Assembly (NCBI RefSeq): GCF_036373705.1
Contig: NC_089867.1
Location: forward strand, 26,670,323-26,734,322
Reading direction: 5' to 3'
DNA from: Amia ocellicauda
Lineage: Eukaryota; Chordata; Actinopteri; Amiiformes; Amiidae
DNA length: 64,000 bases
Shown: positions 34,800 through 47,288 of the stretch, piece by piece
Numbering within the stretch: position 1 is the first letter of the stretch
Layout: the number at the start of each line of letters is the position of its first letter
Notes under the pieces: model-generated
Told to the model about the DNA's origin: nothing
The model's input: only the letters and a program-made list of their open reading frames with translations
Database searches by the model: none
Made by a program: the position numbers and the translations under genes

Positions 34800-37700
34800 A
34801 TGTACAATAAAAGGAGCAGCTCAGAACTACAGACAGCTCTTTGCAAGTCTGCAAGGATACAGGTGTTTAAAGTCAAAGGGTAATTGTAATATTATAACAT
34901 TCTAACAGTTGACAATTTTAATAACTTTTATACGGTTGCATTTCTGTATCAATCTTTCAATGCTGCAAAGTAACTGACATGGGAACTAACACGATAAAGT
35001 TAATATTCCAACATTTTTTCATTGGACAGCCAACTGACCTTCAACCCCACAACCCTAGCATACGAAGTGCATTTCAAATCTCAGGAAAAACAAGTGTGTT
35101 GCCAGGAAGGTCACTTAAAACAAGCACTGGCATACCTAGTAAGAGCGTCTGTATTCGATTCCCGTTGGCATTGTTCCTCCAGGATTGAAGGTTGGTTATG
35201 AAGAAAAAGTATCACCTTGGGCCAGACACAATTTAAAACTGCAGATTTTAAGGTATTTATAGTGTTGAAAGCCACAGGTTGTGTATCTAATGCGTGTTAC
35301 CTTATTTTGAGTTGCATTAAATACATGTTTGGGGAGTTCATTGAGTTTGAGACTACTAATCTTCAAATCCTGCCTACAAGGAAGGCAGTGTCCATGTCAA
35401 CAGCTACGAATGCCGTTTCTCTGGAAATTACCCAAACTCTGAAGCCCAGCTAAGCAGTGGCCGAGGTTCGGCTAGAATCTGACTTGATTAAATACAAAAC
35501 CAAACCGATAGCAGCACACTCATGTGCCCTAAGATACGCAAGTATAATTTCCCCATATTACCTTTTTGTTTTGGTTATTGCAAGTTGTCTTGCCAACCAT
35601 TGTCCCTTGCCAAATTATTACCGATTAAGCAGACCATTTACTGCACATAAACAATATTCCTCTCCTCTTCCTCAATGTGCAAGTTCAAACTGCAGCAATG
35701 ATGCTGAAGAGAAAGTTTGCTTGAGAACCTCTCCGTTGGTATCTGACTCGCATTCTGCTTTGAGAAAGTCACCTCCCCGAGTTGTGCGACAGTCTGGAAA
35801 GAGCAATGATCCTTTTTAAAGAAACAATAAGCAAACATCCTTCATGATACAAAAGGCCTAGCTTTCAGAAACTCAGAAGAGAGATTGCTAGTGGCGAGAG
35901 CACAGTCCCTGCAATACAAGAGATGGATTGCTCTGGCAGAGTTTTCCAAAGCACACATTCCCAGCTTATTGTTTGTGATGGGGAGGTTGCTCGTGCTGAC
36001 CCAGCTTTTTTTTTTGTATACAGGAAATTAACACATTCCTTGGCAGCCTCACAGCATTTACACTAGTTTTCCCTGCTGATCCAAAACAAGCATCTGCAGA
36101 AATCTCCCACTGCTGCCTAATGAAAGGAGGGTCCCCGCTGTACATTTTTTGGCAGCGGTCACTGACAGGAAAACTGTGGCAAAGCTCCCCCGATTCCAGC
36201 TCCATAACCTCATTTACACCAAGCAAAGCCGTGCCCAATTTCAGCTTGATTTAAGAACTCCTTTCAGTCGGTCTCTTTTGCAGAGCTGTACATAAGGGTA
36301 AACCCTGACCTTCAAAAGGTACACAACATTGCCGAACAAGGGCTCCTGCATCAAGTGAAAACACGTTACAGCTGGAACAAAGCCAGGTACAGCTTTGTCA
36401 GTGTCAAATCTGGCAAATAAGATTTGCAAAAAAGTGCAAAAGAAATCTAATTTCTGTAAAACAATCTCCAGGTTTATATTTTTTGGAAGTGGATACAAAT
36501 ATTGTATTGAAAGTTTAATCTTACATTAAACTACACATTGCTAACAACCAGACAAATATTACAATCTAAAAACAGCAGTTAACTCCAAATATGTGCCCTA
36601 TCTTTACTTGTTTACGATTTCTTAAGTGTACACAATGTTATTTTCCATTTTTCAGTTGGTGATGCATGCTGAAATATGATTGCCGTGTGCTGAACCACCT
36701 TAGGCCTAATATTGATTGAAATGTTTATAGAAAACAAAATGGTTGAAGATTGTTACTTTTGCTTTCAAACATCTTCATCATAGCATATAAAAGCCTGATT
36801 AAATGAACATTGCAAAACATGATACTAAATCAAATGTTCCCTCTTAATGGACTCCATTAAGTAAGATGTAAATAATGCAGACTACATGCGCATTAGATAT
36901 TCTTTTTAACCTGTCACATTAAAATCTCAATACCCATGTTTAACCGTGTGTACAAAACGATATAATTCTAATAGTTTATTTTTATGTATTGTGTATTTGA
37001 GATACAATAAACAATCCCATAGCATGACATTGTACTTCTGTTTAATTGTTGTTTCATGGATTTATACCTTTCCATCATATTTTTAATGTAGTCTTAATTA
37101 TATATACTTGATTATAAACTGTGTTCTACATTTACATGTTTTTTTTTTTTTTCATAAAACTGAACATCTGTCAACACTATTTAGATAAAATTTCCATAAT
37201 TAACACACATCTACATATAGCAAGTTGTGTTCCATAGTTAATACTGCTCAAACTAACTTTCACCTGGCTGTCAAATCTTGTAGCGTCTGGTGAGAATTTA
37301 TGGCTGGAAACTTGATGAAACAAGATATAACAAGCAGCGTACAGGCTAAGACACTTGCAATCTGACGACAGGAATAACTTACTAGACCACTAGTAAATCG
37401 TCAATCAGAACTTGGTATTCAGTGTAGATATCACCCAAACAATGTACACAATCTGCCAAGAAAGGAAAAAACAAAACTCAGAATTGCTGGTCATCCTGCA
37501 GGCTTCGGAACATTATGCTTCTGTAGTCCTGATCAAATTGTGGGTCATCCCAGTTGTCCGGACTACTATTTTGTCCTCTACTGTCATTATACCACTTCCT
37601 TAGTTTAATTTCCTAATCTCAAATCAGGCACTCACTGTGCCACTACAGTACTCTTCAGGTCTGCCATTTTGGCATTACAAGAAATACTGGAGGAGGGGAA

Positions 37701-40329
37701 AAATACAAATCAGAACCAAAAACATCAGGCTCAGCAGTTACTGACCAAACAAAGTTTTGTAATCCAGAAAAAGGTATTTTACCCTTAGTTCCATTTAACA
37801 ATACAAAAGCAAATGCACAAATCCTTCAGAAATGAATGATGGACAAGTATAAGCATGTCCTTTTAATATGAATTTGACCACTTCAGTTCTCTCTAACAGT
37901 CTTGCCTAGCCTTAGATAATAAACAGATCTGGGAAATAAAATAGCACCTCCAATTCCCCCAAGGAAAATTCTATTCTACTAAAAGAGAAAATATCTAAGG
38001 AAATGTGAATAACATTGAGCAAGAGTAAAGCCGTGATAAAACCATGAATACACAAAAACAGCACAGCACTGGACATCTGAAGGGAACCTGAGAAAGCACA
38101 GGAATTGCACTGCACTGCTTTCCATTGTAAAGCAAGCACATTATCAAAAGCACGGGGTTGCACCGGTCGCCCCTCCCTCCTCTGTGAGGAACGCTGCATC
38201 TGTGCACCGAAGAATTACATCACCTAGTTAACCGTTACAGCGAGAGATGCACCACCCACGCATTAGCGGGCAGAAAGGGCGTTCCGATGGCCAGCGGGAG
38301 ACCGGCCCTGTCTGGGCTGCCCATCACATTAGCACGGCTCATTCTAGAACAGAAAGAAGAGGGGGAAAAACAACCAACAATCACTACCTCTCTTTCCTGC
38401 TGTGCTGGAGCAGGGCCGGGCTTCCTGCGCGCTGAGCAGCCAGCTGACACACTGCAGAGCTGTGCTACAATGAGACGAGCGCACTGAGGCGGGGAGGCAG
38501 CGCTTATCAGCCCCGGCTTCCTTCCACACTCCTCAGCAGCTGCGGAAGCCAGTGTGACCTCATCTCTGCAATTCAGACCCAGAAGCTACTACACTGCAGG
38601 ATCCTCCCCCCTTCCACCACGCCACCAGCATTTTCGGAGATGGAGGGGGGCTCATGGCGCTCGTTAACACCTCGCTAAAATGCCAGGCCTCAAATTCGTT
38701 ACGACACACAGAAGGGCTCCAGATTCAAAGAGCTGCTAAATCTACACAACATTCCAGCTAAGCCTGAGCCATGCGGAGTGCAATGTACTTTTAAAACAAT
38801 TTTTTCAGCAGACATAGCAACATATTGTTGAATGCTGCTTGAATGCACACAAAAAAGCAAAAACACTGCACCTCACTTTAACTGGAAAGTAGGAGCTGAA
38901 CTGTGAAACATGCCAGTAAAACTGGGTCAAACAATCTGCAGATCTTGGCTCAGAGACCCAAAGCCCCAACTGGGTTTGAATGTTGCCAGAGATCACTGAA
39001 CAACAAGGGTTGCAAGGGAGAAGGGGGAGGGAAGCCAGAATCTGAGATTTATGGACTAAACTAGTCCTCCTGCTTAAATCCTCAGTACATCTCATCAGCA
39101 ATCCTCCAGGCCCGTCCTGGACTGCGTCGATCAGAAACAGCCTCTGGTAACTCAGTGGGAGCGTAAGGAGGAAATGATTGAAATAGTGCGAAAGGCTCGA
39201 CTCACGCTGTCAGCTCAGCACTGCAAACAGGAAACTGAAAAGCCAAACTACAGAGCACTGAACATAAAATAAGTTAAAAAGTCTTACTCCCACTGAATTA
39301 GCAGTCAACCAGTTTGTGTTTAAAAACTTGTTGCCCTGTATTACACACACACACTAAAAAAGTGAGGTTACAGTGGACAGAGTACAATGTTTTCTGCACA
39401 GATTCCTTCGAGAACAGCTTCCAGCTTTGGCACCAGAGCCATTCTTAGCTTGAAAACAAAGCCTTGTCAGATAACAGTGGGTGGCAGGGTCTTGTGATAC
39501 CCAGAAATGAACTACCACAATGGATACAAAATGCATAACAAAATCTAATATTGCACAATCCAACCAGTGCAGATCTGAACAATCACGAAAGAAAGTGCAA
39601 GCTTCATCTGTTCTTAAATAACTGTAACCAGAACATAACTGGACCTTTCAAAGTCGTCACCCTTACAAATGCTCAATTTCAGTTTCCAACCGCTACCATA
39701 CGGAACAAACTTATTTGTGCCCATCAGTAAAACAAGAAAACGCTGCTCAGTCTTGCGAAAAGGATAAAGACTCAAGATCTGCCTTCTTCCTGTAACAACT
39801 AGATTCTTCACCACTGTTTTAACAGGAAGTGTCAGTTCCTCTGAGCTCTGGGCTTTCAGGGGCCTAAATTTAACTTGACAGAGAAGGAAAGTATACAGAG
39901 GGTTCCTACGTGTAACAGCACGGAGGACTTTGAACATCTTTCAGGGCGGATGACTTTTAAAGTTCCAAGTGACTCCTTTTTATTTGTACAAGGACAAGAA
40001 TGAGAATTAAAATTGCTGATAGCACTAGACAGCTGTCAAATATTTAGGAGTGAACCCCACCGCCACCCCCGACACACTTCAGTGATTTAATCAATAATAA
40101 ACCAGAGGTTCTACAGAATTTGCATTGCCTTTGTTAGCTCAGAGTGCTGGATGACACTACAAACCCTTGTTTTTCCTCTTATAGATATAAAACTCACTAT
40201 TTTTACATAGCTGTGTATGCGGTTTTCCTGATACCAGTTCATTTGCATCGCAGAAGTGTACAAGGAATGCACTGCAGATCTAAAAACACAACAGCTTAGA
40301 TTCTGCAAAGACCACCCTGCAAGGTTTAG

Positions 40330-40445
40330 ACCAGGGGTGTGTGATCCTAGTTAACAGAAAGTCTTCTGGTTTACGCTCCGACTGGAGTGATAAATTATTT
40401 AATTGACCCAGTTATTTTAAACAAGATTATTTAAAGGGCTTTTAA
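40330..40445. repeat. Diverged interspersed repeat
   Basis: CCAGGGGTGTGTGATCCTAG, then CTTCTGGTTTACGCTCC, then TTAATTGACCCAGTT follows the order of words in a common vertebrate repeat (CAGGGGTGTCCAATCCT type). It is a relative of the fragment at 17860-17965. Confidence 0.4.
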
Positions 40446-43400
40446 CGACTCAAGATTTGCTTGATTCATGATAAACAGCAATTTGCAACCAGTAGAGAAG
40501 CTTTCCATTCATCCAGTTAATCGGATCATAGAGTGGAGTATCTGCTCCATAGCGAAAACAGATGCCAGCCATTCATTTGACTTATTCCCTTAAAAAAAAA
40601 AAAAAAAAATCACACTCCAAGCTCAGAGTTTGCATTTCAGTATGAAACGCACATTAGAAAGACAAAGGAAAGGGGAGGCAGCGTTTGAGCTCCTCTTAAA
40701 TTTAATGCAACGGATAGTGTCACTCTGATGTGTCATAACTTATAATACAGGTCCAAAGGAGGTGTGGATATTGAGGGTGGGAACATTAAAATCAGATGCT
40801 AATTTCAGTTTTGGAAATGCTGCACGACTTTTCAAAACCAGATACACTAGCCACCACTAAAGATGTCCCCCTCCTCACTGGCCACGTGTGCCCACTTCCT
40901 TCAACACAAAACGCAACGGTTAGATTCAGTCTAAAAGAGCTCGACTTCAGTAAATAATCCTTGCTATAAAACACTGCAGTTCTTATACATTTCATTAAGC
41001 TGCTTAACCTCACATGCAAGTCTTACACTTCACAAAACTTGGTACCCTGTGCATTAGCCCATTTCCCTGGAGAAGCAGTGCCTCTGCCCTCACCGGGACT
41101 GTGCGTGCCTTTCTGCAGGAGCAATGAAGAACGAGGACTGTACTGAAACACAAATGCCTGCCAAAGGAACTATAGAGTAAAATGATGCAACAACATTGTC
41201 ACTAGCTGTCCAGGGTATTCCCAAAGAATGTTTCAATCTGTTAACTGAAGTAAAACCTAGTGGTCATAAGACTTACTAAACTATGAGTGGGTGAGAGATT
41301 ATCTCCCAATTGGGATCATTTGGAGGAACTGATAATGTATTCCCAAGCACACCATTGTAAGTATTCTTAAAGGAACCTAATTTTATATCCTAGATGTTTT
41401 TAAAGGTTTATACATTACTCAAATGTCCATTTTTATTTGAATGAATGTAGTTTGTATTCTCTTGAATGCCTCAAAAGTAAATCGTTGCTGGCCTGAATTG
41501 TTAGTTCCACTATCTTCCATCTACTGTGCAAAAGAAAGGCCACACAAAAAACAGCAGCACAATCAGCAACTACTGGAATGGTCAAAAGGATCACACATGT
41601 TTATTTAACGAATGCTGGTGCTGCTGTGGAACTGGCTTTCAATAAATAAATAAATAAAATAAATAAATACACACATATACATACACATAAGTGCAGCAGT
41701 TGCTCTGGTGAGCAATGAGAATATACTCAATTTCTAAAAACACTGCTAACACACATTTCCCCTTCATTTCAGGAAAAGTTAGGGAATCTGCCCAGGGTGC
41801 AAAATACAGAACCCAGTGCCACACCATTGTACACAGCACACAACTGAGCTCCCAGTCTCCAAAAATTAATTTGATAAAGAGCCAGGGGTTAAAACATGTT
41901 TTATTTTTTTAATGTAGCATTCATGCATGCACTTCTAATTGCAATATTTCTGTTCCCTCTTGCTCTCCTCTGGTGGCAAAGCTTCGTGGGAACATTGTTG
42001 TGATCCACTCATGTGGCAAGCAGTCCACTTCAATCCTCATCACTTTCTCAGGAGTCTGCCCTGTTTGGCCATCATTGAACACACAAAGTCCAATTGTGAG
42101 AATACAGATTATAACCGTTTGATGAATCCACAAAAGTTCACATTGGCTTAGGCCACACATCCAAGATGCTTAGCTCAAGATTTCTCTTCTTATCTGGTGG
42201 TAAACAAAAAAAAAAAAAAAAAAAAGGGACAAACTGACCGAAATACACTTTCAACCGACAAGTCAGTAGGTTAAGCTGGACTAGTTTTTTTCTTTCATGA
42301 TTAAATGTCTGAGGAGACCTAGCAGCAGTACACATTGGGAAGGTTCCTATAATTACAGGACACCAAGCATACATAGAATTGAATTCAAACACCCAAGTAC
42401 ATCTCGTTATTGGATGTCTTTTGGTTAAGAAAAGGATGCTTGTGTGTCTTATCACAAGTGATCTACCTACTGGCAAAGAACTGGGCAAGCTGTTAATGCG
42501 TATGTTTGCATGATCAGATGATGAACATCTGTAGATATTTCCATTTTAATTAACACGATCTACACCTTGCAAAAACCGTTGTGATGATTCTGCTCTAGGG
42601 TGTTTCAAAATCAAATCCAATAAGCCTCCATCTTTATCAGATGCAGAACATTTCAACTTAAGTGTGGAAACACCATCAAGAAACCACGATATAATATTAG
42701 GGATGTGACTATTCCCCCCCTCCCCACCCAAAGACAAGCTAAATGCAACTGCCATCATAATTTACACACACCACACCAATGCTTGTACTTCTTACATATT
42801 AGTAATATTACTGTAATATATGAAAATTGAAGGAAATCAAAAACATTTAGTTATCTTGCCCACTACAAGAGACAGTGAAAAAATATTTCAGCTCTTTATG
42901 GTTAGAGATCAAAACCATTGCATACCCTCACAAGGATGTCTAAATTACACTGCCAGAATTAATCAGTCTTCTAATATCCACCTAAGAGTGAAATGATCAT
43001 ACAGTGCTTTTGGGAGTCGAAAGAGGCAGAACGGAGTTAGCTGAAATAAGACTGATGTTGTATGATGTCACAAAATAACTGAAGAAAATATAACTGAACT
43101 AAAATATTGCTAAAGAAAAGGCTGAGCACAAGGCAAAAACTACCAAAACCAAAAAACCTCATGTTGAAGGAAAACCATCTGCTGTCAGGTCAAGGCCTTT
43201 AGTCAATTAGGGTCTTGCCCAGAGCATTACATTTCAAAATTAACGAACAGGACAGAATAGTGGATCATGAAGCCAGGATCCTACAGATCTGCAATTTCCC
43301 ATTGCAAACCATCAATGCCACTGAAGAACTCCCAATAAAGAAACACAGAACCATCCCATAATAAGGATAGCCTATTGAGAAGTAATGCCCATATACACAA

Positions 43401-43879
43401 ACACAGTGATTCCAGCTCATTGTCAAAGACCCTGCATTTCAGCTTACAAAACATGGCTTGGCACAGTACACCATACAGTTTCAACAAATTAAAGTTTCCT
43501 CTAGCAGGAGTGCAAAAATGTAACCGTCACAAGCTCCTGCAATGGTCCTTTCTGGCAGCAGAGCATATGCAACACTACCTGGTGACTGGGAATCGATTAA
43601 AACCTACAACTGTGAAGCGCTGCTGCGATGGAGTCCGTCCCTTTGCAAAGCACAGGCAATAGGCGACACCCTGCCGCTGCACAACCACCGCACAGCCAAC
43701 ACACACAGCTGTCAAACCCTGGACGTGCCACAGCATGACAGGGGACCGTTAACTGTAAGAGACCGGGCCGGACATCTCAGTGCAGGACTAATCAGACACA
43801 CAGACGGACAGCCAGCGATCCTTTTAAAAAGCAACACTCGCCTTAGGATTGACTGTTGCGCGAAGTGCCAGTCTTGTGC

Positions 43880-44760
43880 ATGTCAGTCGGTCAGCATGTC
43901 AGGACAGATGTGCAGCCGACAGATGCGAACATCATCGCGGCCGCTCGGGCAGAGGAGCAGCGGCGCAGCCCGGGATCCGCAGCCTGCCTTCCGGTCGGGG
44001 ATTTAAGCCCCTCGCCCGGGTCATGCCGCGACTCTCCCCCTATTTATCCATATTCTTACATCCGTGCTGCCGATTACTGCAGATCGACCTTTGAGCCGTC
44101 GATGTGTTATCGATGACCGGCTCTCTGACACCGCGCATCGCTTCCTCCCTCCCTCCCTCCATCGCTCGCCCTGCCCGGCTGCTGTCTCTCCGATCGCCAT
44201 TCCTCGCTGCCCGGTCTGATCCGCACAAACAGCGCCTCTCTGACACCGACGCCTGGGCTCCGCTGGGCCCGGTGCCGGGGGGGATGCGGCGGCCGGGTTT
44301 GGGCAGCGCCTGCTCGGATGCCTGTCCGCGCACTCAATTCAATTGTATTGTTCATTTTTATTACTGAACGGGGAAAATAAATCGCCCCCCCACACACCCC
44401 CTGAACGCCTCCTTTCCGCCGCTTTGGGTGGAAATAACCCGCAGATCCGCGCTTACCTCCAGGGCACACTCGGCCTCGACCGCGATTGGGAGCCGATTCC
44501 GCACTTTTGACGGGAATAAAGGAGAATAAAGTGGCCGCCGCGCTTACCGTCTCTCTCCGGGTAGTGTCTGCGCCGGGCGTTGGCAGCTTCGCGCTCGGGG
44601 TTCCCCAGTCTCAACTGCAGGGGCACGTCGTACGTAGCGTCTCATATCCGCTCCCGGGGGCGGGCCGACGTGACCCACAGCGAGGCTGGCCGGCGTGATG
44701 ACGCAGGGATGAGCGGAGCCGTGCAGACGTGCATACATCTGTCTATACCACAAAACCCAT
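43880..44760 (-). promoter_or_regulatory. CDC42: CpG island, probable CDC42 promoter and first exon(s)
   Basis: This is a strongly CpG-rich stretch in AT-rich surroundings. On the minus strand two splice donors occur, GAGACG|gtaagc with the exon ending at 44548 and TGGAG|gtaagc with the exon ending at 44457. This fits alternative non-coding first exons or alternative donors of one exon. A GC box, GGGGGCGGGCC (44656-44666), and GACGTGAC next to it lie just upstream of the first donor. CDC42 is the only minus-strand gene downstream that still needs a 5' exon. The link is inference from position and splice phase, since a 5' UTR exon has no frame to check. Confidence 0.6.
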
Positions 44761-45269
44761 AGATGTGTGTGTGTATGCTTTGTGTTTTATAATGCATACA
44801 AAATGATGGGGTCAATAAGCAAGTTGGCATAAACTATGAATTGTGCTGGAGATGCACTAGCGCCCTTAAGGAAAAACATGTCACATCACTCTCAGTACTT
44901 GTTATTTTCTTTCTTCTTATTTAAATGTTGTCTGTCCATGTTTGTAATGTCATAGCATCCGCTGAGTTCATATTACAATACAAACACAACATGATTTTAA
45001 AAATTAATATTGGATATTGCAAATATTAATATTTTGGCATGTATTTAGGTGTATTCGTGTAACGAGAAAGCACCCTCCACTATCCAGGTGTTCCTGCAGC
45101 ATTGTTGGGGGGGGGGGGCACTAGAGATTGTGCCTTTACTCTCAATTGCATAATCCTGAGCAATGGCCGAGGATTTAACATACTGGGACCATGGAAAGAT
45201 GAAAACAATGAAATTTGGTCATGTTTTCTACCTTTTGCAAATGGGTTGAAATGATATTCCATCTACTAT

Positions 45270-45485
45270 TATATTTCTTAGCAGACACTCTTATCTGTGG
45301 TGACTTACAATTGTTACAATATATCGCATTATTTTCACAAACAATGACCCATTTATAAAGTTGTGTTTGTACTGGAGCATTCTGGGAACAGTGCCTCACT
45401 CAAGGGTACAACAGCAGTGCACCCCACCTGGGACTGGACCCCCGACCCAGGAGTCCAGAGACCTGAGCGCTACACACACTGTTGT
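45270..45485. repeat. SINE-like tail, copy 2
   Basis: TTAGCAGACACTCTTATC...GGTGACTTACAATTG is followed at 45395-45475 by CACTCAAGGGTACAACAGCA and CCCACCTGGGACTGGACCC. This is the arrangement of a common fish dispersed repeat that ends in a degenerate tRNA-like or conserved domain. It is in the same orientation as copy 1 and directly precedes a LINE tail. Confidence 0.6.
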
Positions 45486-45567
45486 CCATATTCAAAACAT
45501 AACAGGGATTACAATTTCTAAGCAGCTCATAGTCAGTGAGGCCCAGAACGGTATTAATCTGTGTGCA

Positions 45568-45720
45568 GCTGATGTGGTAGAAACTGAAAGTTTGGGAACA
45601 TTTAAAAATAGACTGGATAGGATCCTTGGATCACTTAGATATTAATGGACACCAAACGAGCACGATGGGGCGAATGGCCTCCTCTCGATTGTAAACTTTC
45701 TTATGTTCTTAACATGTGGC
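45568..45720 (+). mobile_element. CR1/L2-type LINE 3' tail, second copy
   Basis: The plus strand encodes ESLGTFKNRLDRILGSLRY and a stop, then a 3' UTR with CACGATGGGGCGAATGGCC and CTTATGTTCTT at the end. It matches the copy at 6650-6815 with few differences, but here the FKNRLD frame is not shifted. The terminal TTATGTTCTT fits the short 3' repeats of CR1-like LINEs. The element is 5'-truncated and dead. Confidence 0.7.
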
Positions 45721-46589
45721 TTCTGTGATGATACTGACAACCCCTATATATTAGTAGGATTCGTACACTTGATGAATAGGTTTTGTGACAGTGTGTTCTT
45801 GTTTGAATTTTAAATTTTACTTAAAACAATAAAATGATAACCATCCTGTTTGCAAAGGATGTGCACTTTGATGTTACAGAAATCTGAATAATGCTTGCAT
45901 GCTAGCCAAACCACACTTTCTGTCACGGTTTCCGGTTCCAACTATACTGGTGAATTACACAACGTGTGCTAAAGTCTTGGTGTAATTTGACACATGAGCA
46001 TATTAAATACTACATTAGGCAATTCCATTCTTTTTTAAACTGCTCATTCTGTTGAGCACTGTATCAGAATGGTATTGTGTTAAAGACCCAATGAATCTAT
46101 GTTTGAAAGACCTGAGACAATCAGAGTTGCAGATGCTTGTACTGGGTGATACATTGAATGGACCCAGAAAATCCAGAATACTATGCATTGCTTTCATTCT
46201 TATGCTTTCCTTTAGTATTGAATGGATCATATTCAAATACCAAAAGAATAGTTTGGTCAACCTGCAAAAGACGAAACAAAAACAACTGTATATGGATAAA
46301 GCAAACCAGAATGAGATTGTTGTTTGAATAGTCTTATAAACTACGATTATAATTACTTGCCATGACAACGGCCTCTGCTGTTTGTTCCTAAAGACAAACA
46401 AACAAACAACAAAAAAATCCTTATACCTTGCAAATAAGTTTAATGCACATTGGTTTGTTTTGTGAAGTCAATAGTCTACTTTTCCCCTAGTACTCAATTC
46501 TAGAGTTCAATTTAATAACAGAGGTTATACAGCTTTTCATAAGCGCTTTAGAAATATGTCAACCAAAATATATTCATAAAGAAACCATT

Positions 46590-46660
46590 CAATGACTTTT
46601 GTAAGTCGCCCTGGATAAGGGCGTCTGCTAATAAATAAATAATAATAATAATAAATAACA
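46590..46660. repeat. SINE-like tail, copy 3, with (AAT)n end
   Basis: TTTTGTAAGTCGCCCTGG then ATAAGGGCGTCTGCTAATAA then AATAAT repeats. This is the reverse complement of the core seen at 29.25 and 45.28 kb. The AAT-type microsatellite is the natural 3' tail of the element. Confidence 0.65.
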
Positions 46661-46819
46661 TCAGTACAAATCTGTCCTAAATTCAATACAAAGGTCTGTA
46701 GCCTCCTTACAACGAATACAACTACAAAGAGTGATTAGTGCACCACAATGGCGAGCCCCTCTGGGCTTCAGTGAACCGACCGCTTCTGCCCAGACTGCCG
46801 CTGCGCGTCGCTGTCCCGC

Positions 46820-47288
46820 TAGGCGGCGTGATGACGTCATCTCCCGTGTTGGTCTTATCACATGACACCGAGAGTGGTCACATGACATCGAAACCGGAAC
46901 TGGAGAATACAGCCATTTAATAGCGGTAAAAGATCTTTCTATATATATTTTTAAAGAATCATTACATTCTATTGTTATTATTATTATTGATGCTGTTACC
47001 TTCCCAAGTGAGATGGGATGTGGTGAAGGATGGAAAGTAGCTGACGCAGTGTTGCAGCCTGACTGTAATGAGGGTCAGTAATGCAGAAATAAAGTGTCGT
47101 TCAGCTGCGCTTCGCTGGCGGCGGGTGAAAGCGCTTCACGCAGCGGCTGCAGGCGAGCAGACAACGCGCTCATGTGTTCATCTTCTGCGGTGTGTGTTGC
47201 AGCAGATGCACGCAGTGTTGCCCGGGCTGTGTGGCGCTCTGTGACGGAGAGTCGGTGCCCCCCGGCCCCCCGGCCCCCCGGCCCCCCC
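46820..47288 (+). promoter_or_regulatory. AP5B1: AP5B1 promoter region
   Basis: Upstream of the AP5B1 start lie a full palindromic CRE, ATGACGTCAT (46831-46840), and two E-boxes in the same context, TCACATGAC (46858-46866) and GTCACATGAC (46877-46886). A CpG island then runs through exon 1. The E-boxes differ by one base from the CLEAR core GTCACGTGAC bound by TFEB/TFE3, which would suit a late-endosomal adaptor, but this is inference. An upstream ATG at 47174 is out of frame and opens a reading frame overlapping the start. In-frame ATGs exist at 47094 and 47172 without an intervening stop. Confidence 0.55.

Larger units (their letters stand above)
27943..44456 (-). other. CDC42: Inferred large first intron of CDC42
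   Basis: The stretch runs from the acceptor upstream of the CDC42 start codon exon (27942/27943) to donor-like sequences in the CpG island at 44.4-44.55 kb. Apart from the mobile elements annotated separately (about 29.2, 31.3-33.1 and 33.5-34.8 kb), I see no protein-coding exon. The 34.8-43.8 kb part is AT-rich unique-looking DNA with only short open frames. A somewhat GC-richer patch at about 38160-38600 contains a minus-strand donor-like GAGAG|gtagtg and could be an alternative first exon. Confidence 0.4.
44770..46590. other. Intergenic DNA between divergent CDC42 and AP5B1
   Basis: No gene was recognised. The stretch holds a G-run at about 45108-45118, one SINE-like copy and one LINE tail (annotated separately), and otherwise AT-rich DNA. 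Confidence 0.5.

Noticed and set aside
35100-35180. B-box-like TATTCGATTCCCG, considered as a tRNA or tRNA-derived SINE
   Set aside because: No matching A box at the right distance and no cloverleaf pairing could be found by eye.
44104-44469. Overlapping 87-120 codon frames in the CpG island at 44.1-44.5 kb
   Set aside because: Long frames on both strands are expected in GC-rich DNA, and no conserved protein is recognisable. The island is better explained as the CDC42 promoter.
47094-47288. Longer AP5B1 N-terminus starting at 47094
   Set aside because: The extra residues are typical of translated CpG-island sequence, and the family N-terminus begins near MAAPPSPW. Kept as a finding because it cannot be excluded.
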